A DNA stretch of 64,000 nt, taken from contig NC_051096.1 of assembly GCF_901709675.1 (NCBI RefSeq), positions 7,467,001 to 7,531,000 of the forward strand. The letters are read 5' to 3'. A program made the position numbers and the translations under genes. Shown in pieces: positions 49,244-62,000 of this stretch (within the stretch, counting starts at the first letter, position 1; every line of letters begins with the position of its first letter). Source of the DNA: Syngnathus acus. Its lineage: Eukaryota > Chordata > Actinopteri > Syngnathiformes > Syngnathidae. The notes below the pieces were generated by a model. It did no database searches. It was not told where the DNA came from and saw nothing but the letters and a program-made list of their open reading frames with translations.

Positions 49244-50592
49244 GTGAGTTGCCGTATTTATTGTCTGCAACACGTTGCTACGGGTGCTTCTATTTATGCA
49301 ACCCAAGAGGGCAGGAAGCATTTTTTTATGTAAAAAAAAAACAACAACATAGGTTGGTGAACTGCAATTGACATGTCGTGAAACAAATAGACCTTCTTCA
49401 CCCGAGCAAATTGTGCACGTGCTTTTATCACCATGCTGCTGTTTTTGTTTGCAAAATGAATTGAACGATTGAAACTTTTGCTGCTGGTTTCATTAGCAAG
49501 CTAGCTCAAGCATGCACAAGAATAAGTGAAATCATTTTTTGTTTAAGCTTTGCATCATTAGGTGGATGATGCATCAGGTGACCGTTTTGCCCAACTATGG
49601 CGTCGATATACCAACGTGCACGTACACTGCTTTCTATTCATGGCGTTGGGTCAGCAGACTAATAACTTGAAGATAGAAAGAAAGCGTCAAGCTATTCTAG
49701 TGCTGCACAAACCACAAAAGAACAATACTGAATGGCTCGGCTCTTCAAAACACGGCCTGGATCACACAGCGTCCGCACTTGTGCAATCGTCTCAGTCGGA
49801 TTCCGCCTCGGTGCGGTTTTGCCTCGCAGATGGCTTCAAGCTGAAGTGGGAGCCGTCCACTTCCTCCTGATGAAATATTTGCCGACTGTCAACTGCAGCT
49901 TAGTCAGCACGTAGACAAAGTGACAAGCACGCAAGTTGTCACATGAGCGCGCACACTCGTGAGCGCAACGAGCGACGTAGCATTAGGGGCACTTGTAAAC
50001 AAACTATTCACGTCCTCTTCTTTCAAGATGGCAAATTCTAAAATGCTATTTGTCATTGTAAGGCTCGTCATTGTCTTGACTTGAAAGCATTCCCGATATT
50101 CCACAGTAATTGCTGGAGAGTCCCAATCTAATAACCATACTAAACGGAACTTTTATTCACAAAAATGTACATACCGGTTCTCTCAGAATCCAAAACAGGA
50201 AGTGTAAATCAGCACTTGCGTTCAGTCGTCCGCGATTACTAGCGGTCATCTCCGACTTCTCGTGACAGCAAAACGCTGAGCGCAGGGACGGACGGACCTT
50301 CTTCCCGTTTTGCAACTAAGTTGGCGATTGGGTTGCAAATGAGGTCAACGTTTTGTCACCATTGAAGTGTATTTAATGGTCATCAGGGGACTAGACTGAC
50401 GTCAAGCACGAGCACACACACACACTGCAGTGCTGATCTAGTGTGAAGCTGGCCTATTTCCTATTGGTGGAAAGTTTTTGTGCACAAAGGTAAAGATGTG
50501 TTATTGCTCACCTGATCCAAGAGTGTGGTTGTGGTGTTGGGTGTGTTCATCTGTCTCGGCTCACATAATAGTCTATCTCATTTGCATCCAAG

Positions 50593-50639
50593 TCACACAC
50601 ACACACACACACGCACACACACACGCACACACACGCACA
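50593..50639. repeat. (CA)n microsatellite with CG interruptions
   Basis: An imperfect cacaca/cgcaca dinucleotide run of about 47 nt is directly visible. Confidence 0.9.
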
Positions 50640-51784
50640 AGAAGCGTGGCAGCTATAAAAGAAGTCGCGTGAATCATGCTGGAGTCAAAAGGCTGGAGCT
50701 GCTGAGGATTAAACGGGTCCTTGTGGCCCTTTTTTTTTTTAATGCATTTTTGTGGACTCAGCAGGCAAATACTGATGTGATCCGAGTAAAGGTCAGTTCA
50801 CAAGTACAAGATTTCTGAAGGCCTTTGTAACTTGCTTGTGGATGCTATCGTGTTTTTTTATTTGACCGATTTCTTTGGAAATGGTTTCCGATTATTATCA
50901 TAATGAAAGATCATTCATAAATTAAGCAAACTGCTGTTAGGATATGTGAAAAGCAATACGCGGTTTAGTCGCCCATATTTTGAGTAGTTTGATTTTTGTT
51001 GACTGCTGGTTTTAATCATCCGAATTATTTTTCCACTCGTTCCGATAAATCAGCAAAGACTTGATGGGTGTAGATTATCTTGAGCGATTATCCTGTGGTT
51101 TGGGGATGTGTTGAGTCGTCTGCGTCAATGGTGGCATCACTCCAAAAAAGCCAAATGAAATGTATTATTGTCACATCGTGTTGACATTCACGCTGTCATA
51201 ACGAGAACATTTCAATTAAAAACACAATAACAAATGACGCTTGTGGAGTTGGTTCTTTCCAGGTTCGATGTTTTGATTCCATTTGTGATGACCGCTGGGC
51301 CATTGCTGCAAATTTGTAACGTTCTGTACTAACCAGAAAGACATGGCAATAAATTTGTTGGCACTTGTACACATAATTGTGTGGGCCTGACTGGCTTAGA
51401 AACCAAAGACTCATGAGTCACCTCAACTTTTCATGTTCGTGCGAAACAACTAAAACACAAAGACAAAAGACAGCAGACAGTGTTGGCGCATGCGCTAACA
51501 CCGCAGCTTTGCTTACCTTTTCGCTTTAGCCTGATCATTTCAACATCGTCTTGGGCCCAAAGCAGAAAATGGCGGACCGAACTGCCATGTCATGGGGGAA
51601 TTTATTATTCACATCGGCCAGATTGGGACATTACAACCTGGTCAAATTTGAAACGGTTGTCGACCGTTACAAATTTGTGCTTGTTTGTTTTAAGTGCTCG
51701 CTGAGCCCGCAGATATGATTTGATCTTAAGACAATGGTCATTATTCAAATCTCCTAGCGGGGTATCACATGGCTGTGCAAGTGT

Positions 51785-51800
51785 CCTCTAGGTGGCGCAA
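51785..51800 (+). promoter_or_regulatory. CTCF-like motif
   Basis: CCTCTAGGTGGCGCAA matches most of the CTCF core (YAGRKGGCRS). It lies in the first intron of slc45a4. Motif match only. Confidence 0.25.
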
Positions 51801-54800
51801 ATTCCCCTGCAAACAGCTGTCCCTATACACAACCCTGGAACTTTCCAGCCTTGCTTCAAGTCAGTCTGCAAGGTGCTAAATCCTATTTTGAGACATTTTT
51901 TTTCAAACTTATCATTCCAATCGGAACCAGTTTTATAAGTATGCAAACCGTGACAGGCTTTTTGTTCTGAGCCTGTCACAACAACTGGCCACATTCCATG
52001 GCGTACTTTTCAATCACATGTATGGTATGCTAACTTGTAGCATACTGGCATCACTGGGTTGCTTGCGAACTTTGACCTGCGATGTGGGTTCAAGTGGATT
52101 TCTTTTCAAAGGCCAACATAGCTTTTTTTTTTTTTTTGCAGGATGACTAAGCTGTTTCCGTGGAGTTATGTGATTAATTGATTAGAGAACTGCATCGTTT
52201 GTAAATAAACACTCCTCCTAATTATTCATCAAGTTGATTTGAACAACTTTAATAGGACATTTTTGTCAGCGATGACTGTGTTCTATTTTGCCCTTTGTGA
52301 ACTTATCACAGTCAGTCGCTGTTCTGCGAATCCTTATCAGCAACCTGCATGCACATGCAAGGGCGGTTTCGAGGTATGAGACAGACAACGCTCTTGCAGA
52401 TAGTTCTTGTAGCCCACATTTACAAAATAAGTGAATAGATTTTCTAAAAAAAAAAAAAAGGCCATGGAATGGCTTGCAATCTGTTGCATGGTTGTGAATA
52501 CATTATGGTTCACGTTCCTCACTGCTGTCCTCGGTTGTATGAGTCGCCAAGATTTTAGTCAAGCGCTCCACCGACCAGCCAAAGATTCTACTGTTGCACC
52601 TTTGCTGTGGCAGTTTAGCAACGACGCTGCGTGCAAGTGAGATAATAATCTTTGTTAGGCATAGCAATCTGTGGCTTGGATGACCACCATTGTAAATCAT
52701 TTTGCCATAGTTAGGGTGTTCGACATTTTGCGCGAAACCGCACGCTAACAACGTTGCCTTTGTTTTAGTAGAATACATTTCACTTTGGTTTCATTTGGAC
52801 AAATTTGCATTGGACTCCTCGATAAACCCGCCATTAATTAGTTAGCAGCTGCCATCTTGTGCCCGGCGCAAATCTGCCGAGCCGGTGAGGGACTTGTGTA
52901 AAAGATTCATTCTGGTTTCCGATGCCCCTGCTGCTAGCGTTTCCGCCGCCTCATGAATCATGCATGTGTGGAACTCCTGTCATTTGTTGCAAAAACTGAC
53001 TGACAATATTAATTTACATTCTTACCAAATGGAAATGAATGTTCAGCTGTTAGCAGTTCACACTTTTGGTGCTCAAGTCACATTTGTTCTATACGTGTCG
53101 GGTTCATGACCTCCCAATGCAACGTGAAGACTTGAACAGCAGGTGTATTATGTCATCGTTTCTAACTGCCGGTATTGTGGTAATCCGTGTGTTATGAGGA
53201 CGAGATTTGTCATTGACGCCGGCGCGCACGTTGAAGCGCATGTGCCTCCACTTCACTCCCTGCACTGCGGCCGCACTGCACTGCACCCAAATGCATCACT
53301 CTCTTTACCGCTCTCTCTGGCTCGCGGAGATCCATCTGCTTCCCGCTGCTGGGAATATGAATATGGGAATATTCCTTGGGAATACTGAGAAGCGGAATGG
53401 GAAAGTCATTTGCATGCATGCTCAGCCTGCTGTTTGTCTGTCCTGTAAAATTCGGTTTTACTTTGTTGTCGTGCTCGTAACATAACGTAACGTAACGCAA
53501 TGTAACATTTTATTTATCGACCAAAAGCGAAAAAAAGAAACAGACTTGCTAGCCTTAGCTTAGCAGACCGCCTTAATTAAAGATGCTGAGATCCCGATGC
53601 CCCCTTTAAATTAAAGGCAGGTAGGTCAGTCAGAACGTGTCAGCGGCTGACGAGTCTCTTTGTTGACTTGTCTATGACAATGTCAGGAGTGTGAACCTGA
53701 TCCCGAGGTCAACCTTGTAATCTATATCCAGCATTATATGGGTCAGCGGTGTGACGTTTTGCATCACCTAGAGCTGTGACAAATGTGAGTTGCAGGGAAA
53801 AGTGCTCTTCTGGGGGTTTTTTTGTGTGTGCATGTGGCCGCAACCCAGATTCAGCTTATATGGAATTACACTTCAGTTTTTAGCAGCTTTTGCGGAGGGA
53901 GGGCACGGGTGACTGAAAACAATGAGCGCACGTGTGAATGGCAAAAAGGCCACTTAAGGATAAAGTCACAAGAAAGCATGTAGCAATGGAGAAAGTAGAA
54001 TTTGTAACAGCAGCAGCCTGTTGGGGCTTTAGATTTCTGATCTTGTTTTTTTTTTTTTTGAAAGTCCAAAGCCAGGGACAAGTTAGGACAAGGGACGTCT
54101 CGTGTCTCATAGACCCGCAGCAGATTTGCGAGGCTGCAAATACACACACAAGGCGGGCTATTTTAGTGAGTGATAACTCTTGCGCCGATGACCGGGATTA
54201 CCTGCGACGGGGGACAAACCGCCCGTGAACGTCTCTCACGGCCTCAAACCTTCAAATGTACTCAAATCGATGGAAGTGCCGAATCCGACCTCTGCCTAAT
54301 TGACTGACGTCGTGTCTCGGTGGTTCCGTCCATATTGTTGTGTTCGCTTGAGTGTGTATATCGACGTGTCTGGAAAGGAGAGAGGCTATTATGTAATCCA
54401 CTGCAGTCTGTGAGGTCACACAAACGCGCATTTATGAAATATTAATGACCAACCGGAGCGCTTCATGAATCTTTATGGCGAGACACGTGAGAGACCTGAG
54501 AGAAGTCGAGGAAGACCGAATGAAAGTAACAGGAATGGAAGGAAGCCTTACTTATCTTGAATGACTGTTTTCATTTCGAACAAAAGTAGGTGATTTGCGG
54601 TTATAGCGCCACGTGATGGTGACACAGATATCCGGTTCGTGTTCGCACACAGTCGCTGTCTGTGCATTAGTAGAAAAATAGGTTAGTGGGAAAACAATTT
54701 GCTAATAGCTAACGAGATAGCTCTGTTTTGTATGAAGGGACAGCATAAAAGTGGCTCTGTCATTTCGCATTGCAGATTCGTTCCCGCGAGCGCAACACGT

Positions 54801-55593
54801 ATTTGGCCGAGTCCATCAAAGTATCTCGGAGGGGTTAAAAGTGTCATGTGCGCCCGTTACACTCTATCCCAAAAAAAAGAAAAAGGGATTCCATCAACAA
54901 ATGGCCTCTTTTCATAAAGCAAGAATACACACGCCTGTGTGCCTTTCACCATCAATACACGGCTGGCTATTCAAGGGCATTTTTAAAAACCATGATGTTT
55001 TTCTGAGACACTAAAAAATGCGAATGGAGCAATGTGACCTCATTTAGTCTTTAGTAGAAAAACAATGAGTAGTTTGAACAATAAGTATTTCATTAAGAGG
55101 GGGAAAAACCAAACTCAGTGTGAAGAGGCTTTCAATTGGTTTTTCTTTTTTGTTTTCAAAAACGGGTCAATTTCACCCACATTGTGAAAGAATGTTTTTT
55201 TTTTTTTTGTTTTTTTTTGGTATTTAGTGCAATTTTAGGGATTGATTTGTTTTTGCAGATGGAACAAAACAAAAAAACCAATTACCACACTTTGTCCTTT
55301 CGGGTTGGGAATTGTCTTGCATTTAAACATGTTGAACAACTTTTGGTTTTCAGATTCATCAGCCAATCGATGGGGATTTCACGAGGAGCTCCGCCCACCA
55401 ACTCCGCCGCCTGCCCGCCCACCTCCACCTGCGGCCTCCCCTTCCACTCCACCCACTTCCCCCAGCCCTCCATACACAAAATGACATTCACCCAATGGTT
55501 TTCTATATGGATTTTTACGCCCTGTAATAGACAAAAACAAAAGTAAGGCGAGAGCGGTAAACGACCTCAATGACCAATTTGCCATAAATGCAC

Positions 55594-55630
55594 GACACGC
55601 ACACACACATGCACACACACACACACGCAG
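55594..55630. repeat. (CA)n microsatellite
   Basis: A cacacaca run interrupted once by a tg and ending in acgcag is directly visible. Confidence 0.85.
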
Positions 55631-56094
55631 ACACTCCAGATTCATACCACACGCCTGCATACATCATCCAAGAGAAACTTGCACAAACTTTGAATGTTAA
55701 GCTCTCTCTGTGAAAATTCAGCTGCTTCCTATTTTTATTGAGGGGATTTTTTCTGGGAAAGCTGATTTTGTCAGGGTATTTGAGTTTTGTTTCCTTCTAT
55801 TTGGAGGACATAGAAAGCGGCGAGGAAGATGTTAGGAAAAGTTGCATTTTGAATCCTTTTTCTGCAGGTCCTTCACTTGCATCCAATAGAGATTAATTTG
55901 ACAGAGATAACGACAGGCTTTTGAATTGCAGCACTTTAAATCGTTTTGTTTGTCAGGTATCCGTCTAATATCTGCAAGCAGATTATTAGAGGAGGTTTGT
56001 TAACTAATTGAGTTTAAAAGTAAATTTCAGCCGGACGCTTTTGGGATCAGCATTTGTCCCCTCCCACTCCGAGGCTTGCATGCACCCTCCCGCC

Positions 56095-59000
56095 ATGCCT
56101 CCCCAAAGCACGAGCACTGACGCCATGCAGGTGGGATCACTGGTGGCCAACACCGAGGCCAAAACCTCCACGGACCAAGACGAGGGCGGAGACACCATCG
56201 GATCGTCGGGAGCGGGCGGCGGCGGCGAGGAGCTGGTGAGCGAGGGTTCCATCGAGGGCATCCCCCTGAAGAGATGGGTGATGCACGGCGCCATCATGTT
56301 CGGCCGGGAGTTCTGCTATGCCATGGAGACGGCGCTCGTGACGCCCGTTCTGCTGCAAATCGGTGAGTACCCCAAGCAACCGAAACATGCATTTTAGTCT
56401 GTGAGAAGAGAACCTAAGAATGTTGATAAATGTTCTGTATTCAGGAAACTGCATCAAAATGTTTTTATTTTATTTTTTTTATTAATACTATAATGAGCTG
56501 CAACAACAACAAAACCTTTTTCAGGCTGACAAACAACAGCAGTGAGTAATTATCTTTTGAAAACTTGTTGACAGGCCTCTTGCACGGTTTTGAAAAAAAA
56601 AAAAATCTTGTTCAACCAGTTCAAGTGATGTTCAAGGTCTGTGGTGGGAGGGAAATTCCATCTATGCTTGTAGTCTGGTTGAAGAGCTCTTGTTGAAATA
56701 TGATGTCTACTTTTACACGGACAGGTGTTTGAGTCAAGATCGTGCCGTGTGAAAAATAACCCATCTGCAAGAGAAGTTTCTTGTGCTCTTTTCAAGTCAT
56801 TACTCGCGAAGCACCAGTCTCAACATGCTACTTTGTTACGAAAGGCAACAATGCAACGTGTTTGTATTGACTGGATTTCTACTTCCAAGAAACACTACCA
56901 TTCTGTTTTCATCTTATTGGACACATAATACTAAGAAAAAGAACTGAGATGAGCATAAACAAAAGCTCCCGACTTCCTTTCTACGTATGCTCCCGCGTCA
57001 TTCTGCCTGGTGACGAGCCACTCGGTCGTTCTCCGTGCCAGGTAGCCTCCGAATGATCTTGTCATGTTAGCTGAAAGGATAATCCTCTCAGATGACCTTG
57101 CAGAAGGAGCGCCAATGAGGTTGGTTTTGCCTTACGTAAATGACTTTTCTCCATGTCAGCCAGTCACTGATCGCCTTAATCTGACCCTCAGTCACTCGTG
57201 GGAGACTGGCCTTTTTAAAAAGGGCTGATTTGCACGGGAGCCAAGAAAAAGGAAAGGGAAGCGAGATATGAAAAGTGCTCCCCGTGACTCCCCGAGACAT
57301 TTTGGCCCCAGTCAGCGTCTTTCACACCTCTGACGCGACTCACCAGTCTGCTGAGCTATTTAAAAACACCCTCCTATTTATAGTCCTTACATAATCCCTG
57401 CGCCAACTTTCTCCTCTTACTCTTCGCATTATTCACACACACCCTTAAAGGGTTTCGGAGGCCGCCAAGCGTGGCCATGCAGCGGCCGGCACGTGACCCT
57501 CGGCTGCCCAAATAGAGGCCTGCGGGCAGGCGAGGTCAGCCAGCCCGGACAAAATTGCATTCTGTGGCTTTTGTGATTAAGGCACATATGTTGAGGAATG
57601 CGGAACTGCGTTTCCATCTTTCTAACCATCTCAATTGATCAGAAATTGTCCAGACTAACCTCTACTGAACAGTATGACGTCCCAGATTTTGAGTGTTAAT
57701 TTGGGTCGCCTTGCACTCTATCTAGCAATCTGTCCAAATAGAGTTCCCGTCTTCCACTACGACATCAGTTTATTTACTTTTATCTTTTTCATGAAGCGCA
57801 GACTAATTTGTGGACAAACACGCACGCTTGAGTGCTTCATACGCAAACAGTCCAGAGGGTGTTTGTGCCTTTTTAAAAAAAGCATACAAAACCATCTGCT
57901 CAGTCTCGCTGACGCTTGTTGGCATAGGATAGATGGAGAAAAAAGATGTCTGGAAATGTACTTGAATGAATGAACGCACGCACGGATGGAGACGTTCGTC
58001 ATCCAGTGAGTCATTCATTTCGATTTAAGAACCATTTCCATCAGGGAGAGGAGCATCATATCCTGTTTTGTTTTTCAATAAATAGATAAGACTGTTAAAA
58101 ACAATGATCACAAATAACATTTAAATTGCAAATCTAGTTTCTTTTTTTTTAACCGCCACTCTTGTTGGCCCACTATTGGGCTCGCTGTGACATCAACTCC
58201 GTGGCCTCTGATAGCCATTATTGATATCTAGCGGCGGCGTGCCATGGTGGAAACTTCTCCTACGTGATAGTTCAACAGAATCACGTGCTCCTCCTGTCGC
58301 TCGGCTCACTCCAAGCGTGTGTGTGTTTTAGTCCAGGGATTATATCATTGAGTTTTGATGATCATTTCGAAGTTGCATAGTTGAGCAGTCGGGAAAAGTA
58401 GGGACACCTGTTTGAAAGCTAACGCTAGCTGGTCAGGACATGAAGTTAACACCCGACACTCGCTCCTCTCGCCTCGTTGTGTTGAAAGGCCTCGTTCTCT
58501 CAAGTATTTTTAACGTCACGCGAGACGCTGGCACCGGATCAGATGGATTTGCTGTCGTTGTGTCACGACCGCGAGTCAGATGTCCCGATTGAATTTGACA
58601 AATAGTTGACAATCCAATGGATTTTAAAGCCAATTTCATGCATGAAGCACATTGAATCTAATCCACTGTTGCAAGATTAAAATCTCCGCAAAGCTTTGGC
58701 CACCAGGGAGGTTCGTATGCTCCGTTTGGTCAAAAAGTCAGCTTTGCATAAAAAGGGAAATCGCACAAGGAAGGAGCGCTTGCTTTTGGTTCCCAGCTTG
58801 GTCCTTCCCAGCTCAGGAACACATACGGCCGGCCCCGTATCCACCTCCTCACCTCGTCTCTGACCCTCATCCTTTCTCATGCTGCCCTCCCCGTTCTCTC
58901 GCTTTTCTTGTTTCTCTGGTGAAAAAAAGCTTCCTGCAAATTCTCTCAGTATTGTTTGGTTGTACCTACAAGCCAAGTGTGGGAACTCAGGCCTGTCATA

Positions 59001-62000
59001 GTCTGGTCTGATTGTTATTATACTATTATACTGCTGTGTGCGTGTGAAAGAGTGTGTGTGTGTGTGTGTGTGTGTCTCAGATACACTCGCGTCACAAGTG
59101 TCATAATTTCCAATGCAATGGATGAAAAAAAATATGCTGATGATAATCATAATAATTCTTGGCTTTGAGTGACAGATGTAGAAAACCAGTGTGTGTGTGT
59201 GTAATTGATTTGATTAACCATGTGGTTATTTAACCAATAATTGAATTAGCGCAAGTTATATTTTTTTGGTTTGAATAATTATATTCTTATTTTTAAATTG
59301 TGGCATAATCTATTGAATTAATAAACTGATTATTTTGGGAAACAAATGACTACAAAGTCACACGTGCGCGTCAGCGTGTGAGACAAAAGAACGAACGAGG
59401 GAAAGTTTTCCAAAGCGCACAACAGGAAGCGCCGCGTGAGTTACGCCGCCGTATTCGCGGGAGCCAGGAAGCCGATGATGATGGAGTCTCCGTGGCGACG
59501 GGGTTCCCAAGACCCGGTCGCCACGGCGGCAGGGTTCAAGCCCTGTTTATGACTTTTCCGTCTCTCCTGTCGCCTGAGAAACGTGCGACGCAGGAAGAGG
59601 AACATGGTCTTGAATGAGCGCTCATGCTGACTCCACATAATTGTGTCGCTTTGGCTTGGATTGCATCGGAGCGGTCAGCGTTGTATGCTTCTGGCTCTGA
59701 GGCTTCCCTGCGTGGAATCAATGCGCTTCTTCCCACATCCCAGTAACAATGGCTTCACCGGTAATTGCAGGAAAGAAAGCTTCTTCTTCTTCTCTTCTGT
59801 CCTATTGATTGTCTTTTGTATGTGTTTTTTGTCACTCAAAAAGCCGGAGAAACCTGAATGCAAAATCAATACGCACATATTGTTATAGTGGCTCTAAGCA
59901 AAATGTTATCTAATGCCATGTTCACGCAGGTCTTCCAGAGCAGTACAACAGCTTGACGTGGTTCCTCAGCCCCGTCCTGGGCCTCATCTTCACCCCGCTG
60001 ATCGGTTCCGCCAGCGACCGCTGCCCTCTGCGTTGGGGTCGCCGGAGACCTTTCATCCTGGCCTTGTGCATCGGGACGCTGATCGGAGTGGCCCTCTTCC
60101 TGAACGGAGCCCTCATAGGTGGGAAAATGAACTTTAGTCTTCAACCTGTTTGCACTCTTTTGTGTACACCAAAATGTTCAAGCAAACCATTCATCTTATT
60201 GCTAGCATAAAACCAGCACATATTTGACAGGAAATGTAAACCTCAAACAAGCCGAGTTAAAGATCGACACTGTGGCCTTACAAAGCCTGCATTCTGTCCT
60301 AGAAAAAAAACAGGCTAGATTTATTTTTTTTTTTTTCTCCTTCCCACTGGCGAGACGGCATCGCACGGAGGCCGGGTTTCGGCCCCGGGCCGGTGATTAC
60401 ATCACCATGAGGTCATTTCAAAGTTGTATGCCTACACGTCCTAGTAATTGATTGACACTTTTGATGGACTATTGACGGCGCTCTGTGTAGTTCCGGTCGG
60501 GATGCTGTTATTGTTGGCCCCATATGGACTGCTTTTGTTCTTTTCAGGAGACAATGTGATTTGCCGCGCATTAGTTTAATTTCATTATGTTGCCCACTAC
60601 AATAGAGTCATGGGGATTTTATTGAACAACCAAGACAGACTGTTTATTTATTTTATTTGTTTTTTGGCGACGCTCTTCCTTCATGTTAACTATTCTCATG
60701 TGCTCTCTTCTGTTTTTCATCTGCTTTCATTTGCCAAATTTTGATTTACATTCATTACTGTCTGGAGCCTGACCAATGATTTTCGCAATTGTCGTTTCAC
60801 ATTCATATTTCTGCTGAGATGTTTGACAGCAGTGTGTGTGTGTTGACATGGGAACATGGGAGCAGGCAGTTCACAAGGAACTACTTCCTGTTTGCTTCCC
60901 CCTTTCAACCAATGACGGTCCACTTCCTGTCTGGTGGGTGCTGAGTAGTGCCACTCCATTGTAAACACACGCACGCACAGTCTGCGTGATCTCACAAATG
61001 CAAAAAAAAGGGTTGTGGTTTATTTCTTTTTTTTAATGTCAAACTCCAATCTCTCCATTTTAGGATTGTCTCTGGGTGACGTTCCGGGGAAACAGCCCTT
61101 AGGAATTATTCTGACCGTGCTGGGAGTGGTGGTGTTAGACTTCTGCGCCGACGCAACAGAGGGGCCCATAAGAGCGTACCTTTTGGACGTGGCTGACACG
61201 GATGACCAAGACATGGCACTCAACATCCATGCTGCCTCGGCAGGTAACGCCAATTAAAGGCTGGCTCATTGTGGAAATGAATTGATCCCATTTAGCCGCT
61301 GTGCTTTTGCATGCGCAGGTCTCGGCGGCGCCGTGGGCTACGCTCTGGGCGGTCTGGACTGGACTCACACCTTCCTGGGAGCCGTCTTCAAGTCTCAGGA
61401 GCAGATCCTGTTCTTCTTCACCTCCATCCTCTTCTCTATATCGGTGGTGCTGCATCTGTTCAGCATCGACGAGCAGCCCTACATCCCCTTGCATGTCCGG
61501 CTGGATCTGGTACGTCTTGTATTTTCTTTTGCTTTTCATCTGTGTGGGGGAAATCTAACACAGGTTTTGCGCGCAGGAGAGCCCAGCGCCGAGCCACCCG
61601 CATTCGTCTTCCAACAGCCGCGCCAGACTTCCCACTCCGAGGCTGGAAATGATCGAAGAGGACAAATCCATGGACAGCTTCGACCTTTACGACGCCTACA
61701 GGGACGATCTGTCCGAACCGGGAGATATGGAGATGGGATTCCTGGAGGTGGCGCTCACGAGGAGTATGTTTTTTTTCCCCCCCCCCATTTCTCATTTGGA
61801 GCAAATCCATTGGCCATCATTTCATCCTGTATTTTATTTCGTTTTAGGTAAAAGCGACAGCGTCCTCGCCGTGACGGACGCCACCTCAGACCACGCGGAC
61901 CACGATGCCTTGTTCCTTTGCCACATCGAGCCGTCCATCTTCACCGACCGCCTCTCGCCCTTTCACGGCTCTCCCCCTGCTAACCGTATCACGCCGCCTT

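Larger units (their letters stand above)
49244..56030 (+). other. slc45a4 5' intron (non-coding)
   Basis: About 6.8 kb without a recognisable coding exon. It contains (CA)n microsatellites at 50593-50639 and 55594-55630, A/T homopolymers near 52120, 52447 and 55197, an AACGT-unit run near 53476-53507 and a CTCF-like motif at 51785-51800. Short open frames match nothing known. Confidence 0.5.
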
